Shown here one piece after another: positions 17,528-26,016 of a stretch of 64,000 nt of DNA. The DNA comes from Salinilacustrithrix sp003476595 (GTDB taxonomy: Bacteria > Actinomycetota > Acidimicrobiia > Acidimicrobiales > Salinilacustritrichaceae). The DNA is taken from positions 1 to 64,000 of the forward strand of contig CAXAUZ010000021.1 of NCBI GenBank assembly GCA_963972525.1. Direction: 5' to 3'. The notes under the pieces were generated by a model. The model was not told the origin of the DNA and did no database searches. It worked only from the letters and a program-made list of their open reading frames with translations. Position 1 is the first letter of the stretch. Every line of letters begins with the position of its first letter. The position numbers and the translations under genes are program-made.

Positions 17528-17970
17528 CAGGGGTCGTCGTCGGGGATCACCGGGTGGAGCCAGCGGCCGCCGGGTGGTTCGGTCGGCACTGGGTCGCCTC
17601 CGCCCCGGGCCGTCTCGGCGGGTGGGGGCGGATCGGGTCGCAGCTCGCGGTGCGGGAGGGTGACGGGCTCCACGGCCGGCCCGTCGAGGGCGTCGCAGAG
17701 CCCGACGAGCAGGCGCAGGGCCGCATCGCGCGGCGTCTCCGAACCCACCGGCCGAGCCGGGGTGGGGAGCTCGACGAGCGCGGCGGACGCGGCCGGCAGG
17801 CGGCGGCGAAGCGCCGCGGCGACGGCCTCGACGTCCTCGCCGGTGGCCGTGGCGGCGTCGTCCACATCGGACTCGAACGTGGCGTTCGGCGCCGACCGGA
17901 ACCGGTCCCGAGCGGCGTCGTCGTCCGCCAGTCGGAGCACGAAGCGGAGCAGGTCGGCCACCGCCGGCAC
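17527..17970 (-). CDS. Hypothetical protein, divergent from topA
   Basis: 147 residues if the GTG at 17970 is used. The N-terminal 90 residues look helical (LLRFVLRLADDDAARDRFRS, then VAAALRRRLPAASAALVEL), and the C-terminal 55 are Pro/Arg-rich and probably disordered. I do not recognise the family. The start is uncertain: longer versions would run into the topA promoter and coding region. It ends exactly at the thiolase terminator. Confidence 0.5.
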   Translation of the reverse strand: MPAVADLLRFVLRLADDDAARDRFRSAPNATFESDVDDAATATGEDVEAVAAALRRRLPAASAALVELPTPARPVGSETPRDAALRLLVGLCDALDGPAVEPVTLPHRELRPDPPPPAETARGGGDPVPTEPPGGRWLHPVIPDDDP

Positions 17971-17982
17971 GGTACCGGCGCC

Positions 17983-18013
17983 TTGACACGCCGCGAGAGG
18001 TCGTTCATACCCT
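17983..18013 (+). promoter_or_regulatory. topA promoter
   Basis: TTGACA (17983-17988) and TACCCT (18008-18013) are separated by 19 bp, and the -10 ends 6 nt before the GTG start. This suggests a leaderless topA mRNA. Confidence 0.55.
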
Positions 18014-18019
18014 GCTGCC

Positions 18020-20707
18020 GTGTCCAAGCCGCTCGTCATCGTCGAGTCCCCCGCCAAGGCCAAGAAGATCAGCGAGTTCCTCGGCGGCGACTACGTCGTG
18101 GAGGCCTCGGTGGGCCACATCCGCGACCTCCCCTCCAAGGGGCTCAGCATCGACGTCGACTCGGACTTCAAGACCGAGTACGAGGTCAACCCCAACAAGA
18201 AGGACGTCATCAAGCGTCTGAAGGCGCTGTTGAAGGACGCCGACGAGCTCTACCTCGCGACGGATGAGGACCGCGAGGGCGAGGCCATCGCCTGGCACCT
18301 CCAGGAGGTGCTCAAGCCCAAGGTGCCCGTCCGGCGCATGGTGTTCCACGAGATCACCCGCGGTGCGATCGAGCACGCGGTCGAGAACGCACGCGACATC
18401 GACTACCACCGCGTCGACGCCCAGGAGACCCGTCGCATCGTCGACCGGCTCTACGGCTACCCGGTCAGCCAGATCATGTGGCGCAAGGTGAACCGCGGGC
18501 TGTCCGCCGGTCGCGTGCAGAGCCCGGCCGTCCGCCTGGTGGTGGAGCGGGAGCGGGAGCGCATCGCCTTCGTCGCCGCCGACTACTGGGACCTCACCGC
18601 GGCCTTCCCCACCGACCCGGCCTTCACCGCCCGGCTCGTGGCGCTCGACGGCAAGCGCGTCGCCACCGGGCGCGACTTCGGCCAGGACGGCCGGGTCACC
18701 CGCGACGACGTCGCCGTGGTGGACGAGCCCACGGCGACGAGCCTGCGCACTCGGCTCGACGAGCAGCCGTACACGGTCCGCTCCATCGACGAGAAGCCGT
18801 GGCGGAGCCGGCCCAAGCCGCCGTTCATGACGTCCACGCTCCAGCAGGAGGGCGGTCGCAAGCTGCGCATGTCGGCCAACCAGGTGATGCGCATCGCCCA
18901 GGGCCTGTACGAGAAGGGCTACATCACCTACATGCGCACCGACAGCACCACGCTGTCGCAGACCGCGATCGACGCGGCCCGCAGCCAGGTGCGCGAGCTC
19001 TACGGCCCCGACTACGTCCCTTCCGAGCCCCGCCAGTACGCCGGCAAGTCCAAGAACGCCCAGGAGGCCCACGAGGCCATCCGCCCGGCCGGCGAGACCT
19101 TCCGCACACCGGACCAGGTGAAGGGCGAGCTCCGCAAGGACGAGCTCGGCCTCTACGACCTCATCTGGAAGCGCACCGTCGCCTCCCAGATGGAGGACGC
19201 GGTGGGACGCACCATCTCGATGCGCATCGTCGCCGAGGCCCGAGCCGACGGCGGCCAGCCGGCCAACGAGTGCACGTTCGGCGCATCCGGCCGCGTCATC
19301 ACCTTCCCCGGCTACCTCAAGGCCTACGTCGAGGACAGCGACGACGACGACGCCGAGCGCGACGACGCCGAGTCGGTCCTGCCCCCCGTCGCCGAGGGCG
19401 ACGCCCTCCCGACGCCGGCGCTCACCGCCGACGGGCACACCACCAGCCCGCCGGCCCGCTTCACCGAGGCGTCGCTGGTGAAGCGCATGGAGGAGCTGGG
19501 CATCGGCCGCCCCTCCACCTACGCCTCGATCATGACCACCATCCAGGACCGCGGCTACGTGTTCAAGAAGGGCAACGCGCTGGTGCCGACCTGGACGGCC
19601 TTCGCCGTGGTCAACGTCCTGGAGCGCCAGTTCGGCGAGTACGTCGACTACGAGTTCACCGCCAAGATGGAGGACGACCTCGACCTCATCGCCGTCGGCG
19701 AGGAGGACCGCGTCCCGTACCTCAAGCGCTTCTGGTTCGGCGACGACGGCACCAGCGGCGGCCCGGGTGCGCGCAAGGGCCTCTCGGTCGTGGTCGACGA
19801 GGCGCTGGAGAAGGTCGATGCCGCCGAGGTCAACACCTTCCCGCTCGGGATGGACGAGAACGGCGAGATGGTCGTGGCCAAGCCCGGCCGCTACGGCCCC
19901 TACGTCAAGCGTGGCGAGGACGACACGGCGTCGATCCCCGAGGGCCTCCCGCCCGACGAGCTGACGCTGGACAAGGCGCTCGAGCTGCTGGCCGCGCCCA
20001 AGGGCGACGAACCCATCGGGGAGCATCCCGAGTCCGGCCTGCCCGTCTACGTCAAGACCGGCCGGTACGGGCCCTACGTGCAGCTCGGCGACCAGGACAC
20101 CCTCCCGCCGGACGAGAAGCCGAAGATGGAGTCCCTCCTCAAGGACATGAAGCCCGAGGAGGTCACCCTCGACGACGCGCTGCGGCTGCTGTCGCTGCCG
20201 CGGGTCGTGGGCACCGACGAGGAGACCGGCCTGCCGGTGCTGGCCCGCAACGGGCGCTACGGCCCCTACATCTCCAAGGGCGACGAGAAGGGCGCCGACG
20301 CCCGCAGCCTCGAGTCCGAGGAGGAGCTGTTCACCGTCGACATGGCCCGGGCCAAGGCCCTCTTCGCCGAGCCCAAGCGCCGGCGCGGCCAGGCGGCGCC
20401 GAAGCCGCCGCTGCGCGAGCTGGGCGACGACCCGGTGAGCGAGAAGCCCGTCGTGGTCAAGGACGGCCGCTTCGGCCCCTACGTCACCGACGGTGAGACC
20501 AACGCCAGCCTCCGCAAGGGCGACCTCGTCGAGGAGATCACGATCGAGCGGGCCGCGGAGCTCCTGCAGATCCGCCGGGAGACCAACCCGCCGAAGAAGA
20601 AGGCCGGCGCCCGCAAGAAGGCGACGAAGAAGAAGGCGGCGAAGAAGAAGACCGCGGCCAAGAAGTCGGTGGCCAAGAAGAAGGCCACCAAGAAGGCGCC
20701 CGAGTAG
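18020..20707 (+). CDS. topA: DNA topoisomerase I
   Basis: 895-residue type IA topoisomerase that relaxes negative supercoils. The Toprim domain is at the N-terminus (Glu9 in IVESPAKAKK; DEDREGE 82-88), and the catalytic Tyr304 is in YITYMRTDS. After about residue 590 come several repeated TopA C-terminal modules of the GRYGPYV type, and the protein ends in a Lys/Ala-rich tail of about 40 residues. Zinc-finger cysteines are absent and the basic tail replaces them, as is usual in actinobacteria, where the tail aids DNA binding and processivity. The GTG start is set by the N-terminal motif and the promoter. Confidence 0.97.
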   Translation: MSKPLVIVESPAKAKKISEFLGGDYVVEASVGHIRDLPSKGLSIDVDSDFKTEYEVNPNKKDVIKRLKALLKDADELYLATDEDREGEAIAWHLQEVLKPKVPVRRMVFHEITRGAIEHAVENARDIDYHRVDAQETRRIVDRLYGYPVSQIMWRKVNRGLSAGRVQSPAVRLVVERERERIAFVAADYWDLTAAFPTDPAFTARLVALDGKRVATGRDFGQDGRVTRDDVAVVDEPTATSLRTRLDEQPYTVRSIDEKPWRSRPKPPFMTSTLQQEGGRKLRMSANQVMRIAQGLYEKGYITYMRTDSTTLSQTAIDAARSQVRELYGPDYVPSEPRQYAGKSKNAQEAHEAIRPAGETFRTPDQVKGELRKDELGLYDLIWKRTVASQMEDAVGRTISMRIVAEARADGGQPANECTFGASGRVITFPGYLKAYVEDSDDDDAERDDAESVLPPVAEGDALPTPALTADGHTTSPPARFTEASLVKRMEELGIGRPSTYASIMTTIQDRGYVFKKGNALVPTWTAFAVVNVLERQFGEYVDYEFTAKMEDDLDLIAVGEEDRVPYLKRFWFGDDGTSGGPGARKGLSVVVDEALEKVDAAEVNTFPLGMDENGEMVVAKPGRYGPYVKRGEDDTASIPEGLPPDELTLDKALELLAAPKGDEPIGEHPESGLPVYVKTGRYGPYVQLGDQDTLPPDEKPKMESLLKDMKPEEVTLDDALRLLSLPRVVGTDEETGLPVLARNGRYGPYISKGDEKGADARSLESEEELFTVDMARAKALFAEPKRRRGQAAPKPPLRELGDDPVSEKPVVVKDGRFGPYVTDGETNASLRKGDLVEEITIERAAELLQIRRETNPPKKKAGARKKATKKKAAKKKTAAKKSVAKKKATKKAPE

Positions 20708-20748
20708 CGGAGCGAGCCGACATCGGCGGTTCTCGCTCGCCGGTTCTC

Positions 20749-20754
20749 TAACGT
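20749..20754 (+). promoter_or_regulatory. Probable -10 element of the MFS/tmk operon
   Basis: TAACGT lies 7 nt before the GTG at 20762. Confidence 0.45.
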
Positions 20755-20761
20755 CTGCCCT

Positions 20762-22294
20762 GTGGCGGAGTCCCCCGATGCGCGACCGACGCCGCCGCGT
20801 CCCGGCGAGGGCCCGGTGGGCACGCCGGAGTCCCAGGCCGAGCTGCCCACCCTGGCCATGGAGGCGCTCGGCGAGCGGGAGCCCCGCGGGCACGTCCGCC
20901 TGTTCGGGTCGACCGCCTTCTTCCGGCTCTGGCTGACCCAGGTCGTCTCGGCCACGGGCGACTGGCTGGGCTTCCTCGCCATCGCCGCGCTGGCGACCCG
21001 CATCAGCGATCGGCCCGAGGCCGCCGTCGGTCTGGTGATGTCGGCGCGCATCGTGCCGGGGTTCTTCCTCGGGCCGGCGGCCGGCGTGTTCGCCGATCGC
21101 TTCGATCGCAAGCGGCTCATGGTGATGTGCGACGTCGGCCGGGCCCTGGTGCTGGCGTCGCTGCCGTTCGTCGACACCGTCCCGGGCCTCATCGTCGCCT
21201 CCCTCGTGATGGAGGTCTTCACGCTCCTGTGGGCCCCGGCCAAGGAGGCCTCCGTGCCCCACCTGGTGCCGTCGGACCACCTCACCACCGCCAACTCGCT
21301 CTCCCTCGCCGCCGCCTACGGCACGATCCCCATCGCCGCCGGGTTGTTCTCGCTGCTCGCCGAGCTGTCCGACACCATCGGCGACTTCGAGCTGCTCAGC
21401 GTCGTCCGGGGGACCCAGGAGGGCCTGGCCTTCTACTTCGATGCCGGGACGTTCCTGCTGTCCGCGCTCATGATCTGGTCGCTCCCGCTGCCCCGCCGGC
21501 GCAGAGCGGATCGGGGCCGAGGGGCCAAGCGCGTCGAGTTCGGCGCCGCCTGGCGCGAGCTGCGCGAGGGGTGGCAGTTCGTGTTCCTCAACCCCGTCGT
21601 GCGCGCCGTGAACCTCGGCCTGGCCACGGGCCTCATCGGCGGTGGCATGCTCGTGCCGCTCGGCCCCGTGTTCGCCGACCAGGTGCTCGGCGCGGGGCAG
21701 TCCGGCTTCGGCGTGCTCATCTTCGCCCTCGGCCTCGGCGTCGCCGGCGGGGTCATCACGATCTCGGTGTTCCAGCGGCGGGTGCCCAAGGAGTGGACCT
21801 TCGTCGTGGCCGTGTTCGTCGCCGGCTTCTCGCTCGGCACCGCCGCGTCGATGTCGGCGCTGGAGCTGGCGGCCGGGTTCGTCTTCGTGCTCGGCATCTG
21901 CGCCGGCTGCGTCTACGTCCTGGGGTTCACGATGTTGCACGAGCACGTGGAGGACGAGCTGCGGGGTCGCATCTTCTCGGCGCTGTACACGCTGGTGCGC
22001 CTCTGCGTGCTCATCGCCTTCGCGGTGGGGCCCTTCCTGTCCGAGCTGCTCGGCGAGCTGTCCGAGAACCTCTTCGACGACGGCCACGTCGGGCTGTTCG
22101 GCGTCTCCATCGCGGTGCCCGGCGTCCGGCTGACCCTGTGGACCGCGGCGGCGATCATCGTGGTGGCCGGCGTCATCGCCGCCCACTCCATGCTCGACGC
22201 GGCCCGCAAAGAGCTGGTGACCGGCCCCCCGACCGTCCATCGCGGCGGGGGCGCACCGCCGGATGCGGTCGAAGGCGGGGGGAAGGACGGATGA
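20762..22294 (+). CDS. MFS transporter coupled to thymidylate kinase
   Basis: 510-residue major facilitator protein of the MFS_3/enterobactin-exporter-like type. A soluble Pro-rich N-terminus of about 45 residues precedes about 12 membrane helices, with the conserved loop FADRFDRKRLM between helices 2 and 3. A long hydrophilic segment near residues 240-265 separates the two halves. The substrate is unknown. The stop codon overlaps the tmk start (ATGA), so the two are translationally coupled. Whether this reflects function or shared expression is not clear. Confidence 0.85.
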   Translation: MAESPDARPTPPRPGEGPVGTPESQAELPTLAMEALGEREPRGHVRLFGSTAFFRLWLTQVVSATGDWLGFLAIAALATRISDRPEAAVGLVMSARIVPGFFLGPAAGVFADRFDRKRLMVMCDVGRALVLASLPFVDTVPGLIVASLVMEVFTLLWAPAKEASVPHLVPSDHLTTANSLSLAAAYGTIPIAAGLFSLLAELSDTIGDFELLSVVRGTQEGLAFYFDAGTFLLSALMIWSLPLPRRRRADRGRGAKRVEFGAAWRELREGWQFVFLNPVVRAVNLGLATGLIGGGMLVPLGPVFADQVLGAGQSGFGVLIFALGLGVAGGVITISVFQRRVPKEWTFVVAVFVAGFSLGTAASMSALELAAGFVFVLGICAGCVYVLGFTMLHEHVEDELRGRIFSALYTLVRLCVLIAFAVGPFLSELLGELSENLFDDGHVGLFGVSIAVPGVRLTLWTAAAIIVVAGVIAAHSMLDAARKELVTGPPTVHRGGGAPPDAVEGGGKDG

Positions 22295-22905
22295 CGGCGC
22301 GGTTCTTGGCCTTCGAGGGCGGCGAGGCCGCGGGCAAGTCGACCCAGACCGAGCGCATCGCCCGCCGGCTCGACGCCCTGCTCACCAGGGAACCGGGCGG
22401 CACGGCGGTCGGTGCCGCGATCCGGGGCATCTTCCTCGACCCCGCCACCGGGGCGCTCGACCCCCGCACCGAGGCGCTGCTGATGGCCGCCGACCGGGCC
22501 CAGCACGTCGCCACCGTCATCCGGCCCGCCCTCGCCGCCGGTCGCCACGTGGTGACCGACCGCTACCTGCACTCCTCGATCGCCTACCAGGGACACGGGC
22601 GCGGGCTGGATCCGGCCGGGGTCGAGCGCCTCAACCGGTGGGCCACCGACGAGCTCCTGCCCGACGTCGTCGTCCTCCTCGACGTCCCCGTCGAGGTGGC
22701 CCGCCAGCGCATCGCCCACCAGGCGCCGGACCGGCTCGAGTCCGAGGCCGACGGCTTCCACGAGCGCGTCCGCGACGGCTTCCTCGCCCAGGCCGCCTCC
22801 CACCCGGACCGCTGGGTGGTGATCGACGCCACCGGCGATCCCGATGAGATCGCCGACGCCGTGTGGGCTGCCGTGACCGCCCGCCTCCCCGACCTGGACC
22901 CCTGA
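22291..22905 (+). CDS. tmk: Thymidylate kinase
   Basis: 204 residues; phosphorylates dTMP to dTDP for DNA synthesis. The P-loop reads FEGGEAAGKST (residues 8-18), followed by LTREPGGT, the dTMP-binding loop, and VTDRYLHSSIAYQG, the DR(Y/H) motif. All catalytic elements are present and the length is normal. It begins inside the MFS stop codon. Downstream are two 50-bp palindromic repeats, then holB, a common tmk-holB arrangement. Confidence 0.95.
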   Translation: MTARFLAFEGGEAAGKSTQTERIARRLDALLTREPGGTAVGAAIRGIFLDPATGALDPRTEALLMAADRAQHVATVIRPALAAGRHVVTDRYLHSSIAYQGHGRGLDPAGVERLNRWATDELLPDVVVLLDVPVEVARQRIAHQAPDRLESEADGFHERVRDGFLAQAASHPDRWVVIDATGDPDEIADAVWAAVTARLPDLDP

Positions 22906-22911
22906 CACCAC

Positions 22912-22961
22912 GTTCCCCACGCGCGGATCGACCGGATCCGGTCGGATCGCGCGTCAGGAAC
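22912..22961. repeat. 50-bp palindromic repeat, copy 1
   Basis: An imperfect palindrome bounded by GTTCC and GGAAC with central ATCGACCGGATCCGGTCGGAT-like arms. It shares the outer ends and the CGCGGATCGACCG block with copies at 22974 and 39439. Confidence 0.8.
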
Positions 22962-22973
22962 CAGGCGCCCGTC

Positions 22974-23023
22974 GTTCCTCGCGCGCGGATCGACCGTCCA
23001 GGGTCGTTCTGCGCGCCAGGAAC
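22974..23023. repeat. 50-bp palindromic repeat, copy 2
   Basis: Second copy, exactly 50 bp, 12 bp after copy 1 and in the same phase. The centre differs, but the stem arms largely still pair. It lies about 20 bp before the likely holB promoter. Confidence 0.8.
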
Positions 23024-23045
23024 AGAACGGGTGGAGGTCGTCGGG

Positions 23046-23051
23046 CAGGAT
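23046..23051 (+). promoter_or_regulatory. Possible -10 element of holB
   Basis: CAGGAT lies 6 nt before the GTG at 23058. Confidence 0.3.
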
Positions 23052-23057
23052 GGGGGC

Positions 23058-24167
23058 GTGACCGACACCGCCGATCTCGGGGCCGCCCTCGCCCCGGCCG
23101 ACGTCGAGGCCCTCGTCGAGCGGGCCGACATCTGGCACGACGTCGTCGGCCAGGGACGGGCGGTCGCAGCGCTGCAGGCTGCGGCGACCCGCCCGGTGCA
23201 CGCCTACCTCCTCGTCGGACCGGCCGGCAGCGGCAAGCGGGCGGCGGCCCGTGCCTTCGCCGCCGCGCTCCTCGCCATCGACGCCGCCGGCCGGGGCAGC
23301 GACGTGGAGCGGGCCATCGAGCTGTGCCTGGACGAGTCCCACCCCGACCTGCAGGTGTTCGAGCCCGAGGGGGCGGCGCTCACCATGGGTGACGCCGAGG
23401 ACATCGTCACCGCGGCCAGCCGCAGCCCGGTCGAGGGCCGCCGCAAGGTGCTGGTGCTCGAGGAGTTCCACAAGGTGCAGCAGGCCGGTCCCGCGCTGCT
23501 CAAGACGATCGAGGAGCCCCCGGCCTCCACGGTGTTCGTGATCCTCGCCGAGGAGGTGCCCAACGAGCTGGTCGCCATCGCCAGCCGCTCGGTCCGCATC
23601 GACCTGGGGCCCGTCCCCCAGGACGCGGTCACCGACCGGCTGGTCGCCGAGGGGGTCGATCGCGAGGTCGCGGCCACCACCGCAGCGGCCGCCGGCGGCG
23701 ACCTGCACCGGGCCCGGTTGCTGGCTCGGGACCCGTCGCTCGTGGTGCGCCGCGACTCGTGGGCATCGATCCCGCACCGGGTCGACCGCACCGGCCACAC
23801 CGCGGCGGCGCTCGTCGACGAGGTCGTCGCCCACATCGACGCGGCCCAGGGTGCGCTCGACGAACGCCACGAGGCGGAGCGGATCGCGCTGGAGGAGCAG
23901 ATCGAGGCCTACGGCATGCGGACCACGCCGCTGAAGGACCTGGAGAAGAAGCACAAGCGCGAGGTGCGCCGCCACCGCAATGCCGAGATCCGCTTCGGGC
24001 TCGCCGTGCTGGCCGGCGAGTACCGGGACCGCCTGGCGACCGCCGGCGATCCGACCCCGCACCTCGCCGCCCTGCGAGCCGTCCAGGAGGCCGCCGAGGC
24101 GCTCGTGCGCAACCCCAACGAGACGCTGCTGCTGCAGGCCCTGGTCGGCGGCCTCGATCCCTTGTGA
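23058..24167 (+). CDS. holB: DNA polymerase III delta-prime-like clamp-loader subunit
   Basis: 369-residue AAA+ protein. The P-loop is VGPAGSGKR, the Walker B region reads VLVLEEFHK, and LLKTIEEPP is the conserved segment after it, as in delta-prime and gamma/tau subunits. The Thr/Ser normally ending the P-loop is Arg, and the usual zinc cysteines are missing, so it is probably a non-hydrolysing clamp-loader partner, as expected for delta-prime. The C-terminal third has a charged, possibly coiled-coil segment (about 275-320). Position after tmk supports holB. Confidence 0.85.
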   Translation: MTDTADLGAALAPADVEALVERADIWHDVVGQGRAVAALQAAATRPVHAYLLVGPAGSGKRAAARAFAAALLAIDAAGRGSDVERAIELCLDESHPDLQVFEPEGAALTMGDAEDIVTAASRSPVEGRRKVLVLEEFHKVQQAGPALLKTIEEPPASTVFVILAEEVPNELVAIASRSVRIDLGPVPQDAVTDRLVAEGVDREVAATTAAAAGGDLHRARLLARDPSLVVRRDSWASIPHRVDRTGHTAAALVDEVVAHIDAAQGALDERHEAERIALEEQIEAYGMRTTPLKDLEKKHKREVRRHRNAEIRFGLAVLAGEYRDRLATAGDPTPHLAALRAVQEAAEALVRNPNETLLLQALVGGLDPL

Positions 24168-24194
24168 GGATCTGGCGGTGCGGGCCCCCCGCGC

Positions 24195-24200
24195 TACCCT
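24195..24200 (+). promoter_or_regulatory. Probable -10 element of the tRNA gene
   Basis: TACCCT ends 10 nt before the mature tRNA 5' end. Confidence 0.4.
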
Positions 24201-24210
24201 CTCCGGTCCC

Positions 24211-24283
24211 GCCCGAATAGCTCAGTCGGCAGAGCGACGCTCTCGTAAAGCGTAGGTCGTGGGTTCAATTCCCACTTCGGGCT
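24211..24283 (+). tRNA. tRNA-Thr (anticodon CGU)
   Basis: A cloverleaf folds cleanly: acceptor GCCCGAA/TTCGGGC, D-arm GCTC/GAGC, anticodon arm ACGCT/AGCGT with loop CTCGTAA, and T-arm GTGGG/CCCAC with TTCAATT. The anticodon CGT reads ACG threonine codons. The 3' CCA is not encoded and must be added by enzyme. Confidence 0.95.
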
Positions 24284-24291
24284 CTCAGCAC

Positions 24292-24627
24292 ATGCAGAGC
24301 GACGACCCCCCTCCGCAACCGGCGACGATCCGGGCGCGCTCGCTCATCCTCGCGGTGCTGGCCCTGCTCGGCGTGCTCCTCGCCGTGGCCGGCGCCGACA
24401 CCACCGTCACCGATGCCACCGGCGCCGCGCCCATCGTCGATGACGCGGCCCGCCAGGACCCGGTCCAGGTCGAGCAGGGCGCGCACGAGGTCGCCGACGC
24501 CGGACCGTCGTCCAGCGTGGACGACCTGCCCGACGTGCGCCCGCACCGGTGCGCGGACATCGCAGAGGCCCCACGGGTCCACCGGAGCTGCAGCCCACCG
24601 ACGCTGCGCGGACCGCCGGGCGCCTGA
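24292..24627 (+). CDS. Small putative membrane/secreted protein after the tRNA
   Basis: 111-residue hypothetical protein. A short charged start is followed by one hydrophobic helix (about residues 17-40, SLILAVLALLGVLLAVAGA), then an acidic, low-complexity outer part with two cysteines. No family recognised. It begins 9 bp after the tRNA and has no clear ribosome site, so it may be read from the tRNA transcript or may not be a gene at all. Confidence 0.4.
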   Translation: MQSDDPPPQPATIRARSLILAVLALLGVLLAVAGADTTVTDATGAAPIVDDAARQDPVQVEQGAHEVADAGPSSSVDDLPDVRPHRCADIAEAPRVHRSCSPPTLRGPPGA

Positions 24628-24714
24628 GCGCCCCGCCCCGTCGCCGGAGTCGCTCCCGACTCCGGCCCGCCCGTGCCGTCCGCCCCGCGTGGCGCCGACC
24701 CCTGAGAGCCTTCC

Positions 24715-26016
24715 GTGCGTGATGTCCTTCCCGAGCTCGGACTCGTCGGGGCCCTCGTCCTCCTCAACGCCGCGTTCGCCGGCACCGAGCTGGCGCTCGT
24801 GTCCCTCCGCGAGGGCCAGCTGCAGCGACTCGAGCGCCAGTCCAGCACCGGGGCGGTGCTCGCCGACCTGGCCCGCGATCCCAACCGGTTCCTCGCCACG
24901 ATCCAGATCGGCATCACCCTCGCCGGCTTCCTCGCCTCCGCCGCGGCCGCCGTGTCCCTGGCCGAGCCGCTCGAGGCGCCGCTCGGCTTCCTCGGACGGG
25001 CGGCCGAGCCCGTCGCCGTCGTCGTCGTGACCCTCCTGCTCGCCTACGTCACGTTGGTCTTCGGCGAGCTCGCGCCCAAGCGGGTCGCCATGCAGCGGGC
25101 CGAGCGGTGGGGGATGGTCACGGCCCGCCCGCTGGCGTTCATCTCGATCCTGGCCCGACCCGTCGTGTGGCTCCTCTCGCACTCCACCGACGTCGCCGTG
25201 CGGCTGATGGGCGGCGACCCGCACCTGGACCGCGAGGAGATCACCGAGGAGGAGCTGCGCGACATGGTCGCCGTGCAGACGAGCTTCACGCCCAAGCAGC
25301 GCCTCATCATCGACGGCGCCTTCGAGATCTCCGAGCGGACCCTGGAGGAGGTGTTCCGACCCCGGGGCGAGGTCTTCGTGCTCGACGCTGACCGGCCCGG
25401 CGCCGAGGCCCTCGAGGCACTGGCGGCCAGCGGCCATTCCCGGGCGCCGGTCGGGGTCAACGGCAACCTCGACGAGGTCATCGGCGTGGTGCACCTGCGA
25501 GATCTGCTCGGGCTCGGCGCACGGCCGGTCGGCGACGCCGCGTCCGAGATCCGTGCCTTCCCGGAGACGGCGGGCGTGCTCGACGTCCTCCACGAGATGC
25601 AGCACTCCCACGCCCAGCTGGCCGTCGTCGTGGACGAGCACGGCTCCGGTGCCGGGATCGTGACGGTGGAGGACCTCGTGGAGGAGCTCGTCGGGGAGAT
25701 CTACGACGAGACCGACCGCGACGTGCGCTCGGTGCAGCACGACGACGACGGGTCGATGGTCCTGCCCGGCCAGTTCCCGGTCCACGACCTGCCCGACGTC
25801 GGCATCCACGACGTGGCCGACGGTCCCTACACGACCGTCGCCGGCCTCATCCTCGACCGCCTCGGACGGCTGCCGGACGGGCCAGGCGACCGGGTCCACC
25901 TGGCGGACTGGGTGCTCGAGGTCGATACGGTGCACCGCCACGCCATCACCCAGGTGCGGGCCATCCCCCGGGGTCTCGAGGACGTGACCACCCACCCCTC
26001 TGAGGAGCACCCTTGA
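24715..26016 (+). CDS. CNNM/CorC-type membrane protein with CBS domains (1 of 3)
   Basis: 433-residue member of the CNNM/UPF0053 hemolysin-like family. An N-terminal DUF21 membrane domain (about 1-190) includes NAAFAGTELALVSLREGQL and VFGELAPKRVA. A CBS pair (about 205-335) and a CorC_HlyC transporter-associated domain (about 345-425) follow. Such proteins are implicated in Mg2+ or Co2+ efflux and homeostasis; 'hemolysin' is a historical name. Its first CBS motif lacks the usual MTPR, reading VFRPRG. The stop codon overlaps the next start (TTGA). Three paralogues in a row suggest a hetero-oligomer or divided roles. Confidence 0.88.
   Translation: MRDVLPELGLVGALVLLNAAFAGTELALVSLREGQLQRLERQSSTGAVLADLARDPNRFLATIQIGITLAGFLASAAAAVSLAEPLEAPLGFLGRAAEPVAVVVVTLLLAYVTLVFGELAPKRVAMQRAERWGMVTARPLAFISILARPVVWLLSHSTDVAVRLMGGDPHLDREEITEEELRDMVAVQTSFTPKQRLIIDGAFEISERTLEEVFRPRGEVFVLDADRPGAEALEALAASGHSRAPVGVNGNLDEVIGVVHLRDLLGLGARPVGDAASEIRAFPETAGVLDVLHEMQHSHAQLAVVVDEHGSGAGIVTVEDLVEELVGEIYDETDRDVRSVQHDDDGSMVLPGQFPVHDLPDVGIHDVADGPYTTVAGLILDRLGRLPDGPGDRVHLADWVLEVDTVHRHAITQVRAIPRGLEDVTTHPSEEHP

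Noticed and set aside
20590..20704. AAG-rich tandem repeat at the end of topA
   Set aside because: It encodes the Lys/Ala tail typical of actinobacterial topoisomerase I and is not an independent repeat element.
18005..22240. A 1411-codon open frame on the minus strand
   Set aside because: It lies antisense to topA and the MFS gene, has very skewed Gly/Leu/Val/Arg composition and no recognisable domain; it is a by-product of the high GC content.
22912..23023. CRISPR-like array
   Set aside because: Two palindromes 12 bp apart lack spacers of constant length, further units or cas genes.
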